Of a DNA stretch of 64,000 bases, positions 52,186 through 61,611 are shown piece by piece. The stretch's first letter is position 1, and every line of letters starts with the position of its first letter. The stretch spans positions 1 to 64,000 of the forward strand of contig CAJURQ010000004.1 of assembly GCA_910588955.1 (NCBI GenBank). Reading direction: 5' to 3'. Both the position numbers and the translations under genes were made by a program. Below the pieces are notes generated by a model that searched no databases, was not told where the DNA came from, and saw only the letters and a list, made by a program, of their open reading frames with translations. Origin of the DNA: an uncultured Lachnospiraceae bacterium. Its GTDB lineage: Bacteria; Bacillota; Clostridia; Lachnospirales; Lachnospiraceae.

Positions 52186-52209
52186 GGGGAACGGATCGAT
52201 CCGTTCCCC
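52186..52209 (+). terminator. Terminator of the ATP synthase operon
   Basis: A 24-base perfect palindrome, GGGGAACGGATC followed by its complement, then TGTTTAT. It is strong despite the short T tract. Confidence 0.8.
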
Positions 52210-52232
52210 TGTTTATACACAGATGAGCGGGG

Positions 52233-54212
52233 ATGGATAAGATGCGGAAAATTCAGACGAAAATTATTGCTGTAGTGGTATTGGCGACATTGTGTGTTTC
52301 GGTGATTGCGGGGATTGTGAGTACGGCGGTAACCCGCTATTCCACTACGTCGGCGCTTGAGAAAAATGTGCTGGAAACGGCGGAACTTGCCGCTTTGGCG
52401 GCGGAAAATATGATCTCGACTTACACGCTGACAGTGGCGGAAATGGCATCGAATCCGACCCTCGTGAATGAAACGGTTTCTTTGGAGGAAAAGCAGGCGT
52501 TTATTCAGGAACGGGCGGACGCTTACTATATGCGTGTTGGCGGCATGGCTGATCTGGACGGTCATGACGCGTTTCATGATGTGGATATTTCCGGAGAACC
52601 CTTTTTTCAGGCAGCTGTACAGGGGAACAGCTACATGTCTACCCCCTACATAGACGGCAGCGATATCTATATCATGGTTGCCGCCCCGATCCGGGAAGGC
52701 GAAGCGGTGAAAGGCGTGCTCTATTTCCAGTGTGATACCTATATTTTACAGTCCATCATTGAGGGGCTGCAGATCGGAGAGGAAGGCGAGGCGTACATTC
52801 TTGACAAAGAGGGTACGACAATTGCTTACGTGGATCAGGAGACGGTGATGAACCGGGAAAACGTCATGCGCCAAGCGGCGGCGGATCCTGAGAATGAAGA
52901 CCTTCAGACGGTGGCGGCGATCGAGAAGAAAATGACGCTCGGGGAGATCGGTGTGGAGCGGTTCTATTACGCGGAGGATCAGTCCAACAATATTCAGAGT
53001 TATGCGCCCATTGCGGGGACGGACGGATGGTCGATTGCAGTGACGATAGACGAGGATGAGTTCATGCGCCCGGCGGAGTACGGGAACTTTATACAGATCG
53101 CAGTCTGCGCCATAGCATGTATCGTGATTATCATAATTTCCATGAAGGTAAGTCATTCCATCGCCACACCTGTCGTCAAGTGCGCGAAGCGGATTCAGGC
53201 GCTTTCACAGGGTGACTTGGAAAGTCCTGTTCCACAGGTAAAGAGTAAGGACGAGACGCGGATACTGGCGGATTCCACCGCGCAGCTCGTCAAAGACTTC
53301 GGGGGAATTGTACATGAAATGCAGGATATTCTCGGCGCGATAGCGGACGGGAATCTGACCCGGGAAGTTTCCGGGCAGCCTTATCCCGGCGATTTTGCTG
53401 TTTTGTGGGAGTCCCTGCGGGGCATCAGCGAAAAGCTGAATGTTACCATGGCGGGTATTGTCGCTGCATCAGGTCAGGTTTCGACGGGATCGGAGCAGGT
53501 GGCGGCTACAGCCGCGGCGCTGTCCCAAGGCGCGGTGGAGCAGACGAGCGCAATAGGGGAACTCTCCGGGACGATTTCCAATATGAGTACGGAGGCGAAG
53601 GGAATCGCGCAGATGACGGAACACGCCAAGGACGTTGTGGACGAGGCGGGAGGAAAGCTTCAGGAGAGCGGCGGGTATATTGACAGCCTGAATCAGGCGA
53701 TGAGCCAGATCACACAGTCCTCCGATGAGATCAGCCGCATTATAGATACCATTGAAAATATTGCTTTCCAGACAAATATTCTGGCGCTGAACGCGGCAGT
53801 GGAGGCGGCGCGTGCCGGGGCAAGCGGAAAAGGTTTCGCCGTGGTGGCGGAAGAAGTGAGAAATCTGGCGACTAAATCGGATCAGGCGGCGAAGGCGACC
53901 AAGGAGCTGATTGAGCGCTCCGTCACAGCGGTCGAAAGCGGAAGCCTTGTAGTGGGGAAGGTAACTGATTCGGTGACTGCCGCGGCAAAGATGGCAGGCG
54001 AGGCGGTAGAACAGATGGAGCAGGTGGCGAAATCCGTGGATGATCAGACCGATGCAATTGAGCAGATTGCCGCAGGTATCGGGCAGATATCCGGCGTGGT
54101 GCAGAATAATTCCGCAACCGCGGAGGAAAGTGCAGCCACCAGTCAGGAATTATCCGGTCAGGCAGCGATGCTCCAGCAGCTTGTGGGAAGCTTCAGACTT
54201 TTAAAAAAATAG
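52233..54212 (+). CDS. Methyl-accepting chemotaxis protein
   Basis: 659 residues. Transmembrane helices at about 7-29 and 287-310 enclose a double-Cache sensor (DVDISGEPFFQAAVQGNSYM, MVAAPIREGEAVKGVLYFQC). A HAMP domain (ATPVVKCAKRIQALSQGDLE) follows, then the signalling domain whose hairpin tip is NILALNAAVEAARAGASGKG and AVVAEEVRNLATKSDQAAK, with Gln/Glu methylation-type sites on each side. The Cache class suggests amino or organic acid ligands, unproven. It lies behind the ATP synthase terminator as a separate unit and fits with flagellar genes elsewhere in the window. Confidence 0.94.
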   Translation: MDKMRKIQTKIIAVVVLATLCVSVIAGIVSTAVTRYSTTSALEKNVLETAELAALAAENMISTYTLTVAEMASNPTLVNETVSLEEKQAFIQERADAYYMRVGGMADLDGHDAFHDVDISGEPFFQAAVQGNSYMSTPYIDGSDIYIMVAAPIREGEAVKGVLYFQCDTYILQSIIEGLQIGEEGEAYILDKEGTTIAYVDQETVMNRENVMRQAAADPENEDLQTVAAIEKKMTLGEIGVERFYYAEDQSNNIQSYAPIAGTDGWSIAVTIDEDEFMRPAEYGNFIQIAVCAIACIVIIIISMKVSHSIATPVVKCAKRIQALSQGDLESPVPQVKSKDETRILADSTAQLVKDFGGIVHEMQDILGAIADGNLTREVSGQPYPGDFAVLWESLRGISEKLNVTMAGIVAASGQVSTGSEQVAATAAALSQGAVEQTSAIGELSGTISNMSTEAKGIAQMTEHAKDVVDEAGGKLQESGGYIDSLNQAMSQITQSSDEISRIIDTIENIAFQTNILALNAAVEAARAGASGKGFAVVAEEVRNLATKSDQAAKATKELIERSVTAVESGSLVVGKVTDSVTAAAKMAGEAVEQMEQVAKSVDDQTDAIEQIAAGIGQISGVVQNNSATAEESAATSQELSGQAAMLQQLVGSFRLLKK

Positions 54213-54282
54213 GGATTTTGCGGCACATTCCGAATGTCTTGCCATATGATAAAATAAAGCGACCGGTTATCATGGTGAGTGT

Positions 54283-54666
54283 ATGAGACAATCGAGAATT
54301 TTACCGTTTTACATGGCGTATCCGATGCCGCTCTTTTACCAGGAGCAGGATACGGTGACAAGGGATCTGGAATATTTGCAGGAGATGTATCCCGCGGAGG
54401 CGAAGAAATACCAGAAAGTGATTGCAGAGATTCTGGATCGGTTAGACTATGAAGGCAGTATGATTTATGACGAATATCCCGACAAGTGGCAGATTTACCG
54501 GCTGACACAGGTCGTTGTGGATAAATTGAAACATGCCGGGGAGACGGAGATGCCGCAGCAGCCGGAACAGGATTGGGACCGGATTACGGAGTTTGTCCAA
54601 GTGCTCTTGTGTGGTGAGATTTATAAAAAGCGCCATATGAATCAGAACGGGATTTTGAAGTTTTGA
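54283..54666 (+). CDS. Conserved hypothetical protein
   Basis: 127 residues, mostly helical and soluble, with YMAYPMPLFYQEQDTVTRD at the N terminus, a charged middle (EILDRLDYEGSMIYDEYPDK) and EIYKKRHMNQNG at the end. It resembles no family I can name. It lies 18 nt before the large extracellular protein gene and probably shares its transcript. Pairs of aromatic residues near the start suggest protein contact rather than catalysis. Confidence 0.65.
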   Translation: MRQSRILPFYMAYPMPLFYQEQDTVTRDLEYLQEMYPAEAKKYQKVIAEILDRLDYEGSMIYDEYPDKWQIYRLTQVVVDKLKHAGETEMPQQPEQDWDRITEFVQVLLCGEIYKKRHMNQNGILKF

Positions 54667-54684
54667 CCGGGGAATTGAGATTAC

Positions 54685-57225
54685 ATGAAGAGAGCGATCA
54701 TAAAAGGCGTTTTGCTCGGGTGTATCTTTGCGCTTGCACTGATGATCCTGAGCAGGGTAATGAATCAGGGAAATACGGATATGACGACCGAAATGGGGGA
54801 GGCGACTTACCCTGTGCTGTCTATGCATGTGGGCGCGTACAGGGTAGGAAGTCTGCATGGCTATGCCCAGAGTATGGAGTGCGCCTATTTGCGGGACAAC
54901 CTCCAGCCTGTCGATGAGGACAGGAAAATAGACGTGAAGATGGACACTTACGGAAGGGGAATTGACGATATTGCCTTTGAGGTGAGGAGCCTTGACGGGG
55001 AGCGGCTCGTGGAGAGCACCACGGTGGAAGAATATGAAACGGAGGGGAACGAGATTTCCTTTTCGATCACACTGAAGGATCTGATTGAGAATGATACCGA
55101 GTATATGCTGGTTTTTCTTGTCACGCCCGCAAACAGTACGCCCGTCAGATATTATTCCAGAATCATCTTAAGCGATTCGCTTCATGTCCGCGAAAAGCTG
55201 GATTATATCACGGACTTCCACGAGCGCACATTTGACAGGGAAGCGGCGGCGGAACTGACGAAATATCTGGAATCCAACTCGGAGGGAGACAACACCACAT
55301 TCCACAAGGTGACGATCCACTCCAGCTTTAACCAGGTGACGTGGGGTGAGCTTCCGGTAAAGAGGGTGGGGACTCCGCGCATTATTATCAAGGAACTGAC
55401 GGAGAACACGGGCTCTTTTAATCTGGAATATCTGGTGAATATCAAAGACGGTAGGAAGACGGATTATTACCGGGTAAAGGAATTTTACAGAATCCGATAC
55501 ACGCCGGACCGCATGTATCTGCTCGATTTTGAGAGAACGATGGAACAGGTTTTTGACGAGGAGTCAGACGTCTATATCAACGACAAAATCGTGCTGGGAA
55601 TTACAGGGGAAAAGGTGGAGCTTAAGGAGAGCGATGGCGGCAATGTGTTTGCCTTTACGGTGGCGGATAAGCTTTACAGCTACAATGTGACGGACAACAA
55701 GCTGGCGAGGCTGTTCAGCTTTTACGGTAATACGGAGGAGCTGCAGGATGAAAGAAGCGCATATGACAGACATGACATCCGGGTGCTGACGGTGGACGAG
55801 ACGGGGAATATCCTGTTTCTCGTTTACGGATATATGAACAGGGGGCGGCACGAGGGCTGCGTGGGCGTGGCGCTCTATGCCTACAACAGCATGACGAACA
55901 CTGTGGAGGAGATGGCGTATATCCCCTATGACAAGTCTTATGAGCTTTTAAAGACGGATATCGAGGAGCTTTCCTATCTGAGCAGGACAGGTATTTACTA
56001 CTTTATGATGGATGGCAGCGTATACGCGGTGGATGTCCGCAAACTTTCGATTCAGACGGTGGTGACGGGACTAAAAGAGGGCGGTTACCATGTGTCGGAG
56101 TCCAATAAAATGTTAGTCTGGCAGGAGGGCAGCGACCTCTACGCGGCAAGCGATTTGATTCTGATGAATCTGAACACGCAAAAGCAGACGAAGATCGGAG
56201 CGGGTGCCGGCGAGTATATTTCGGTTGTGGGATTTATGGAGGAAGATCTGATTTACGGGTTGGCAAGAAAACGGGATGTGCGGGAGAATAGGACGGGCAT
56301 CACGACTTTCCCCATGTACTGTCTGAAAATACAGAGTGATGACGGCAGCGTTTTAAAGACGTATCAGAAAGAAAATGTGTATGTGGTGGAGACCGAGATT
56401 ACGGAGAACCAGATCACGCTTTCCCGGGTCGTGTATGACGAGGAGAGCGAAAGCTATGTGCCCACTCTCGACGATCAGATCATGAATACGGAGGAAGTCA
56501 GGAACGGTAACAATGTGCTGAATTTTGTTGTCACCGAAACCTACGAAACCATCTGTCAGATTACGGTGAAGAACGAGATAGACGCCAAGGGGTTGAAACA
56601 TCTGACGCCGAAAGAGATTTTGTTTGAGGGAAACCGTTCGGTGGGCGAGCTCGGCGACGGCCCGTCGGAAGACTTTTTCTATGTGTATGGGAAGAACGGA
56701 ATCGAAAACCTCTATGTCAATCCCGGCAGGGCAGTGGATCTGGCGTACCGCGTGGCGGGCGTGGTGGTTGACGATGACGGGGATTATGTGTGGCGCAGGG
56801 AGACGAGAAACACTCGAAATCAAATTATGGCAATCACCGAGGATGAGGTGACGGAGACTAAGGGTTCGCTTGCGGTCTGCCTCGACACGATATTAAGATA
56901 TGAGGGAATTTCCAGAAACACGCAGACGCGGCTGAATCAGGGAGACACGGTGATGGATATTCTGGCAGGTGACCTGCAGGATTATACGATACTGGATCTG
57001 TCAGGGTGCAGTCTGGACGCGGTACTGTACTATGTGAACAAGGATATTCCGGTACTTGCAACGCTGGAGGATGGCAACGCGGTGCTGATCACGGGCTTCA
57101 ACGAATTGAATATCGTGGTGATGGACCCGGTAGCGGGAACGCTGGAAAAGAGAGGCATGAACGACTCTAAGGAGTGGCTGGAGGAAAACGGCAATCAGTT
57201 CATCTCCTATATTAGAAAGGAATAG
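54685..57225 (+). CDS. Large membrane-anchored extracellular protein, beta-propeller-like with C39-like end
   Basis: 846 residues. A single N-terminal signal anchor (GVLLGCIFALALMILSRVM) puts the rest outside the cell. Residues about 290-620 contain repeated strands of the kind found in beta-propellers (NKLARLFSFYGNTEEL, SVYAVDVRKLSIQTV, LILMNLNTQKQTKIG). The last 100 residues look like a C39-like papain fold (ILDLSGCSLDAVLYYVNKDI, then GNAVLITGFNELNIVVMDP), but the usual catalytic His before the VLITG strand is Asn and the Cys is not in the usual CGPAA context, so it may be inactive. Function unknown. Confidence 0.75.
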   Translation: MKRAIIKGVLLGCIFALALMILSRVMNQGNTDMTTEMGEATYPVLSMHVGAYRVGSLHGYAQSMECAYLRDNLQPVDEDRKIDVKMDTYGRGIDDIAFEVRSLDGERLVESTTVEEYETEGNEISFSITLKDLIENDTEYMLVFLVTPANSTPVRYYSRIILSDSLHVREKLDYITDFHERTFDREAAAELTKYLESNSEGDNTTFHKVTIHSSFNQVTWGELPVKRVGTPRIIIKELTENTGSFNLEYLVNIKDGRKTDYYRVKEFYRIRYTPDRMYLLDFERTMEQVFDEESDVYINDKIVLGITGEKVELKESDGGNVFAFTVADKLYSYNVTDNKLARLFSFYGNTEELQDERSAYDRHDIRVLTVDETGNILFLVYGYMNRGRHEGCVGVALYAYNSMTNTVEEMAYIPYDKSYELLKTDIEELSYLSRTGIYYFMMDGSVYAVDVRKLSIQTVVTGLKEGGYHVSESNKMLVWQEGSDLYAASDLILMNLNTQKQTKIGAGAGEYISVVGFMEEDLIYGLARKRDVRENRTGITTFPMYCLKIQSDDGSVLKTYQKENVYVVETEITENQITLSRVVYDEESESYVPTLDDQIMNTEEVRNGNNVLNFVVTETYETICQITVKNEIDAKGLKHLTPKEILFEGNRSVGELGDGPSEDFFYVYGKNGIENLYVNPGRAVDLAYRVAGVVVDDDGDYVWRRETRNTRNQIMAITEDEVTETKGSLAVCLDTILRYEGISRNTQTRLNQGDTVMDILAGDLQDYTILDLSGCSLDAVLYYVNKDIPVLATLEDGNAVLITGFNELNIVVMDPVAGTLEKRGMNDSKEWLEENGNQFISYIRKE

Positions 57226-57241
57226 CGGTGAGGGAGGACGT

Positions 57242-57904
57242 ATGAGGCAATCGGATATTTCCGTGATTTTTGACATGGACGGGACTATTTTTGATACAGA
57301 AAGGCTGGTTTTAGACTGCTGGGAGCAGGTTGGCGAAAGGCATGGAATTTCAGGCATCCGTGAGGTGTTTATACGGTGCATCGGCACCAACGAGGCGCGC
57401 ACACGGGAAATTGTCTACGGGCATTACGGGAAGGATTTCCCGTATGAAAAATTCAGGGAGGAGAGTTCCGTGCTGTTTCACGAAATTGCGGACACAGAAG
57501 GGATTCCCGTGAAGCCCGGCGCAGCGGAGCTGCTGCAATATCTGTCGGAAGAGAAGGTTCCTCTGGGGCTTGCCTCGTCCACCAGACTTGCCGTTGTGAC
57601 GCAGGAGCTGCAGGCAGCGGGGCTTTATGATTATTTTCAGGCGGTGGTGGGCGGCGATCTGTTGAAAAACAGCAAGCCGGCGCCGGACATTTATCTGATG
57701 ACCTGTGAGCGCATGGGTGCCCTGCCCGAAAATACGTATGCCATCGAGGATTCCTACAACGGTATTCGATCGGCGCACAGCGCAGGAATGCGTCCCGTCA
57801 TGGTGCCCGATCTGACGCCAGCGACGGAGGAGATGAGAGATTTAAGCGTGGCGGTGTTTGAAGACTTGATTCAGGTGAGGGATTATTTTGAGGCTATGTT
57901 ATGA
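57242..57904 (+). CDS. HAD-family phosphatase, beta-phosphoglucomutase-like
   Basis: 220 residues. HAD motif I is in IFDMDGTIFDTERLV (nucleophile Asp with the second Asp), motif II Ser/Thr is LGLASSTRLAV, and motif III-IV KNSKPAPDIYLMTCERMG with AIEDSYNGIRSAHSAGM. A subclass I cap domain lies between. It is a phosphohydrolase or phosphosugar mutase; the substrate cannot be assigned. It starts 16 nt after the large extracellular protein gene and ends before a strong terminator. Confidence 0.9.
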   Translation: MRQSDISVIFDMDGTIFDTERLVLDCWEQVGERHGISGIREVFIRCIGTNEARTREIVYGHYGKDFPYEKFREESSVLFHEIADTEGIPVKPGAAELLQYLSEEKVPLGLASSTRLAVVTQELQAAGLYDYFQAVVGGDLLKNSKPAPDIYLMTCERMGALPENTYAIEDSYNGIRSAHSAGMRPVMVPDLTPATEEMRDLSVAVFEDLIQVRDYFEAML

Positions 57905-57912
57905 GAAGTATA

Positions 57913-57952
57913 AATACACCCCCTGCAAGGAATTGTTTGCAGGGGGTGTATT
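57913..57952. terminator. Bidirectional terminator between the HAD gene and queT
   Basis: A 16-bp perfect stem, AATACACCCCCTGCAA / TTGCAGGGGGTGTATT, with an 8-nt loop, between two convergent genes. Confidence 0.9.
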
Positions 57953-57959
57953 ATGTTCG

Positions 57960-58511
57960 CTATTCAGTTTTTGCAAAGATGCGGCTGCCATATTTCTGCA
58001 GTGCCGTTAAAAGAATCATCCCCAAAATCCCACAGGAGATCACCTCCCCCGCGCCCACGGTCAGACAGTAGAAACCGAGGCACTGTATCAACGACATGCC
58101 TTCGAGCAGCAGACCGTAGCCGTAAATCAGGATAAGCGGCACGATAATTGTATTTGCGAGGATCGGGCAGACCGGCGCACACCATTTCCATTTCCGCAGG
58201 GCATAGGTGCCAAGCGCTCCTAAAAGCGTGGCGAGACTGCCGAAGATAATGTCGGGCAGGGCGCATCCTGTCAGAATATTGCTCAGAAAGCAGCCGATAA
58301 ACAGTCCCGGGATGGCAGCAGGTGTGAAGTAGGGTAAGACGGTGAGCGCTTCCGAGAAGCGTACCTGAACAGCGTAATTGGCGAGTCCAAAGGCATTCGC
58401 GATGAAGGTCAATACGATGTAGAGTGCGGCGATCATAGCCGCCTGCGCCATGAAGAGCGCATGAGTGTGGGCGGTTTTGATGGAAACCGCCTGTGTGTTT
58501 TGTGTTTTCAT
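57960..58511 (-). CDS. queT: QueT family queuosine-precursor transporter
   Basis: 183 residues with about five or six transmembrane helices. AALYIVLTFIANAFGLANYA, VQVRFSEALTVLPYF and PGLFIGCFLSNILTGCALPD are the QueT family blocks, followed by GSLATLLGALGTYAL. It is the substrate-specific (S) part of an energy-coupling-factor transporter for queuosine precursors. The preQ1 riboswitch in its leader supports the assignment. Confidence 0.92.
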   Translation of the reverse strand: MKTQNTQAVSIKTAHTHALFMAQAAMIAALYIVLTFIANAFGLANYAVQVRFSEALTVLPYFTPAAIPGLFIGCFLSNILTGCALPDIIFGSLATLLGALGTYALRKWKWCAPVCPILANTIIVPLILIYGYGLLLEGMSLIQCLGFYCLTVGAGEVISCGILGMILLTALQKYGSRIFAKTE

Positions 58512-58521
58512 ATGCAGTTGT

Positions 58522-58566
58522 CTCCTTTAGTTTTGTTTTACGTCAGGAAGGTCTCGAACTGACGTG
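58522..58566 (-). promoter_or_regulatory. preQ1-I riboswitch before queT
   Basis: On the minus strand a 7-bp stem ACGTCAG / CTGACGT encloses a 12-nt loop containing GACCTTC. The tail reads AAAACAAAACTAAAGGAG. CCTT of the loop can pair with AAGG of the tail, an H-type pseudoknot that would cover the ribosome site; this is the preQ1-I design, with its A-rich tail. The regulation would be translational: preQ1 shuts off the transporter. Confidence 0.75.
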
Positions 58567-58610
58567 TATATTCTGGAAAAACCTGAATCTATGAATTTTT
58601 CCAAGATTTA

Positions 58611-58638
58611 AGTATACCAGCAAATCATGAAAAGTCAA
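58611..58638 (-). promoter_or_regulatory. Promoter of queT
   Basis: Minus strand: TTGACT (58638-58633), 16 nt, TATACT (58616-58611). A TGGAAAAA / TTTTTCCA hairpin lies between it and the riboswitch. Confidence 0.75.
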
Positions 58639-58649
58639 GTCTATGTCCG

Positions 58650-58996
58650 TCATTTGCAGTTCATAGTAAAATCAATGATTTTCTGTATAATTTCATAAAC
58701 ACTGTTTTGCTTTTCCTGTGGAATTGACAGGAGCTGATAATAGATTTCCAGTGGAATGTTCAAGTGTTTCTGACTGTCTGGAGAGTATGCGATATTCCCA
58801 AAAAGATCACAGATTGAAATTTGAAGCCCGTTGGCTACTCGAAAAAGTGTTTCAATGGTGGCGTTTTTTTCACCTCGTTCCAATTGTCCGATATAGTTGG
58901 ATGAAGTTCACAAATTTCGGCCAGCTTTTCTTGTGTTATTCGGTTTTGTTTCCGGTAACAGCGGATTCGGAGCCCTACTTCCTTTGTAATATCCAT
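58650..58996 (-). pseudogene. XRE-type helix-turn-helix regulator, frameshifted
   Basis: From ATG 58996 the frame gives DITKEVGLRIRCYRKQNRIT and QEKLAEICELHPT, a clear XRE helix-turn-helix start, then runs out of homology. The next frame restores ERGEKNATIETLFRVANGLQ and ISICDLFGNI, the rest of the HTH domain. A single missing base near 58895 explains both. The intact protein would have about 115 residues with a helical C-terminal end. It may be a real pseudogene or a sequence error. AT-rich compared with neighbours. Confidence 0.8.
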
Positions 58997-59184
58997 TGTG
59001 CTGAATCCTTTCCTGCGTCGGTCAGTCAAACTTTTTGGCGATTTCCTGTTTAGTGTCTACTAAGAATTATATTTTTATTAAAAAAAGACTAAAGATATTT
59101 AAATAGAAAATCAACAGACTATAGACATTGAAAATGCAAAATATATACTATAAGTATGAAAATTCAACTGAAGGAGTCTGTAGG

Positions 59185-60522
59185 ATGCGGCATCGGATAT
59201 GGATCGGAAAATATATTGGCAAAATGTTAGGACTGTCAGTGGGGATACTGGTCTTTATAGGTATAGCCGGTCTTCTGAATAAAATGTATAAGACAGATAA
59301 TGATGCCCACTACCGTATTCTCTGGCATCATTTTTATGAGGATGAAGGTAAGATTGATAACCTATACCTGGGTTCCTCTCATGTATATTATGCCCTTGAT
59401 CCGAGGATACTGGATGAACTGACGGGAGAATACAATTTTAACCTGGCATCGCCGTCCCAACCTCTGAACGGATCTTACTATTTACTGAGGGAAGCAGAGC
59501 AGAGAAATGATCTTTCCCATGTGTATTTGGAAATGTACTATTTGTCTACTGCTAATGATGACAGACTTTTGATGTATCAACGGAATTGGAGTAACACGGA
59601 CTACATGAAAATGTCCATTAATAAGATAGCATATATGCGCTCGATTGGCGGTATGAACCGATTCGTCAATGTGATTTTGCCTTTTAGCAGGTACCGCAAA
59701 TATTTGGGCGACTGGGATTATGTGAAAGAGGGATTGAATGAAAAGAAAGAAGAGCAGGATTACTACAGTGAGCCGTATGAAATTGAGAACAGGGGTGAAG
59801 GGGAGAGGGAAGTTATATACGGGCAAGGCTTCCGTGAGTTGACGATAGTTTTTAAAGAATACCAGAAACTTTATAAACAGAATGAAGATCTGAGTGAGTT
59901 TTCTATAAGTGAAAAAAATGAAAAGTATTGTCGGATGATTATCGAATATTGTCAGAGGAAGGGACTGCCAATTACGTTGTTTGCGTCGCCGATGACGGAT
60001 CTGCGGCTTATTGGGACAACAGACTATGATAAGTATGTCAATGAAATCAGAAAACTGGCTAGGGAGTATGGCGTAGCATTTTATGACTTTAATCTTGCAA
60101 GGGAAGAATATCTTCCGTTGCAGGACAGCAGCTTTCGGGATGATCATCATCTGAACAAATGTGGCGCTGAAGTGTTTACTCCCTTTTTTTATAAAGTGGT
60201 ATCCGGCGGGGAAGCAGACTATAGTACGTATTTTTATGATTCCTACAAAGATAAGCTGAATGCACTTGCTCCGGCCATATATGGGATATGTTATTCCGAT
60301 TCAGCAGACGGGGTTCACTCAATGTGGGTTGCCTCAAACCGTGATACAGGAATGGAATATAAGATTGTTTTGAAGCCGGATGAAGGCGAACCGTATACCG
60401 TTCAGGATTTTAAAGAAAATAAGGAATTTCAGACGCCCTCAGAAGAGCATGGGATATGTACGCTGGTGGCCAGGATGAAAGACTCTCCGGAGGAAGAGCG
60501 GAAGATGGAAATAAACTATTAA
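59185..60522 (+). CDS. Membrane-anchored SGNH-like protein of an O-acyltransferase locus
   Basis: 445 residues from ATG 59185 (AAGGAG site). N-terminal anchor (MLGLSVGILVFIGIAGLLN), then NLYLGSSHVYYALDPRIL, where GSSH is the SGNH block I-type Ser. Later FASPMTDLR and FRDDHHLNKCGAEVF form the Asp-His end. The AlgX/DltD-like layout pairs with MBOAT acyltransferases that acylate cell wall or exopolysaccharide, and an MBOAT gene follows, though broken. It could be orphaned. Low GC relative to flanks suggests acquisition. Confidence 0.78.
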   Translation: MRHRIWIGKYIGKMLGLSVGILVFIGIAGLLNKMYKTDNDAHYRILWHHFYEDEGKIDNLYLGSSHVYYALDPRILDELTGEYNFNLASPSQPLNGSYYLLREAEQRNDLSHVYLEMYYLSTANDDRLLMYQRNWSNTDYMKMSINKIAYMRSIGGMNRFVNVILPFSRYRKYLGDWDYVKEGLNEKKEEQDYYSEPYEIENRGEGEREVIYGQGFRELTIVFKEYQKLYKQNEDLSEFSISEKNEKYCRMIIEYCQRKGLPITLFASPMTDLRLIGTTDYDKYVNEIRKLAREYGVAFYDFNLAREEYLPLQDSSFRDDHHLNKCGAEVFTPFFYKVVSGGEADYSTYFYDSYKDKLNALAPAIYGICYSDSADGVHSMWVASNRDTGMEYKIVLKPDEGEPYTVQDFKENKEFQTPSEEHGICTLVARMKDSPEEERKMEINY

Positions 60523-60545
60523 AGGGAACGGAGAGATACGAAAGA

Positions 60546-61537
60546 ATGCTGTTTAATTCACCGAAATATATGGTATTTTTACCGATTGTGATTTTTATAT
60601 ATTACTGCCTGCCGAAAAGATTCCGCTATATCTGGCTGCTCGCTGTGAGCTATTACTTTTATATGCAGTGGAGCCCGCTGCATGTCTTACTGCTCTTCTC
60701 AACTACTGCCATCACTTATCTGTGCGGAAGAATCATTGACGGCATCAGGGTGAGGGAAAAAGAAAGCACAGTTCCACGATTGCCAGAGGGTCGGCACTGA
60801 TTATGGGAATCCGTTTGATGGACAATTTTGATGCGCCATATTTTTCAAGAAGCATTAAGGAATTCTGGCGTAGATGGCATATTTCACTTTCGGGATGGTT
60901 CCGCGATTATCTCTACATTCCGCTGGGGGCAATCGGAAGGGAAAGTTGAAAAAAGAAGGGAATTTGCTGACAGTATTCACGGTGAGCGGGTTATGGCACG
61001 GCGCGTCTCTGGCATTTGTATTTTGGGGGATTTTAAATGGGATTTATCAGGTAATAGAAGATGCAGCGGGGGGAAATCAGAGAGAGAGCTGAAAATTATC
61101 TGCTGAAATGGCAATGGCTGTTTGGGGTGCGGAAGGAAGAAGCACAGAAACTGTTCAGCGGGAAACTTTTCCAAACGTTCCGGACGTTTCTGCTGGTAAC
61201 TTTCGCCTGGCTTTTCTTTCGCGCAGGAGAGTTGGATCATGCAAAAGAACTGCTTGGCAGTATGTTCAGTGTGAATAATTGGATGATTCTTTTTGATGGT
61301 TCGCTGTATGAGCTGGGTGTGGCAAGAAATTATATGAATATACTGCTTGCGTCTATCCTGCTTTTATTTACGGTGGATTATCAGAAATATCAGGGAAAGG
61401 ATGTGGCGGAGCTGTTTCTGAAGCAGGGCTGGTGGTTTCGGGTAATCGGAATCATGCTTCTGTTGTTTACCATTTTATTGTATGGCTGCTATGGAGAAAT
61501 GTATGATGTTCAGCAGTTTATTTATTTTCAGTTTTAA
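60546..61537 (+). pseudogene. MBOAT (AlgI/PatB-type) O-acyltransferase, deleted and frameshifted
   Basis: The first frame gives MLFNSPKYMVFLPIVIFIYY and PKRFRYIWLLAVSYYFYMQW, the AlgI N terminus, then stops at 60800. In a second frame, IARGSALIMGIRLMDNFDAP and RSIKEFWRRWHISLS restore the catalytic region, so most of the middle is missing. A third frame holds GNRKGKLKKEGNLL and SGLWHGASLAFVFWG with the catalytic His; a fourth holds FAWLFFRAGELDHA up to 61537. Two shifts fall in G runs (60929-60933 and 61068-61073). It would have transferred acyl groups together with the preceding gene. Confidence 0.85.
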
Positions 61538-61540
61538 TGA

Positions 61541-61572
61541 AAAAAGGGCGCCCACTGCCGGGATGCCCCTTA
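61541..61572 (-). terminator. Terminator of prs
   Basis: Minus strand: GGGGC-AT-CCC pairs with GGG-CG-CCC around GGCAGT, followed by TTTTTTC. It ends the dnaD-dnaI-prs operon. Confidence 0.7.
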
Positions 61573-61611
61573 GAATTTGATGTTTGTAACTATTTACAGG
61601 TAATCAGGCGC

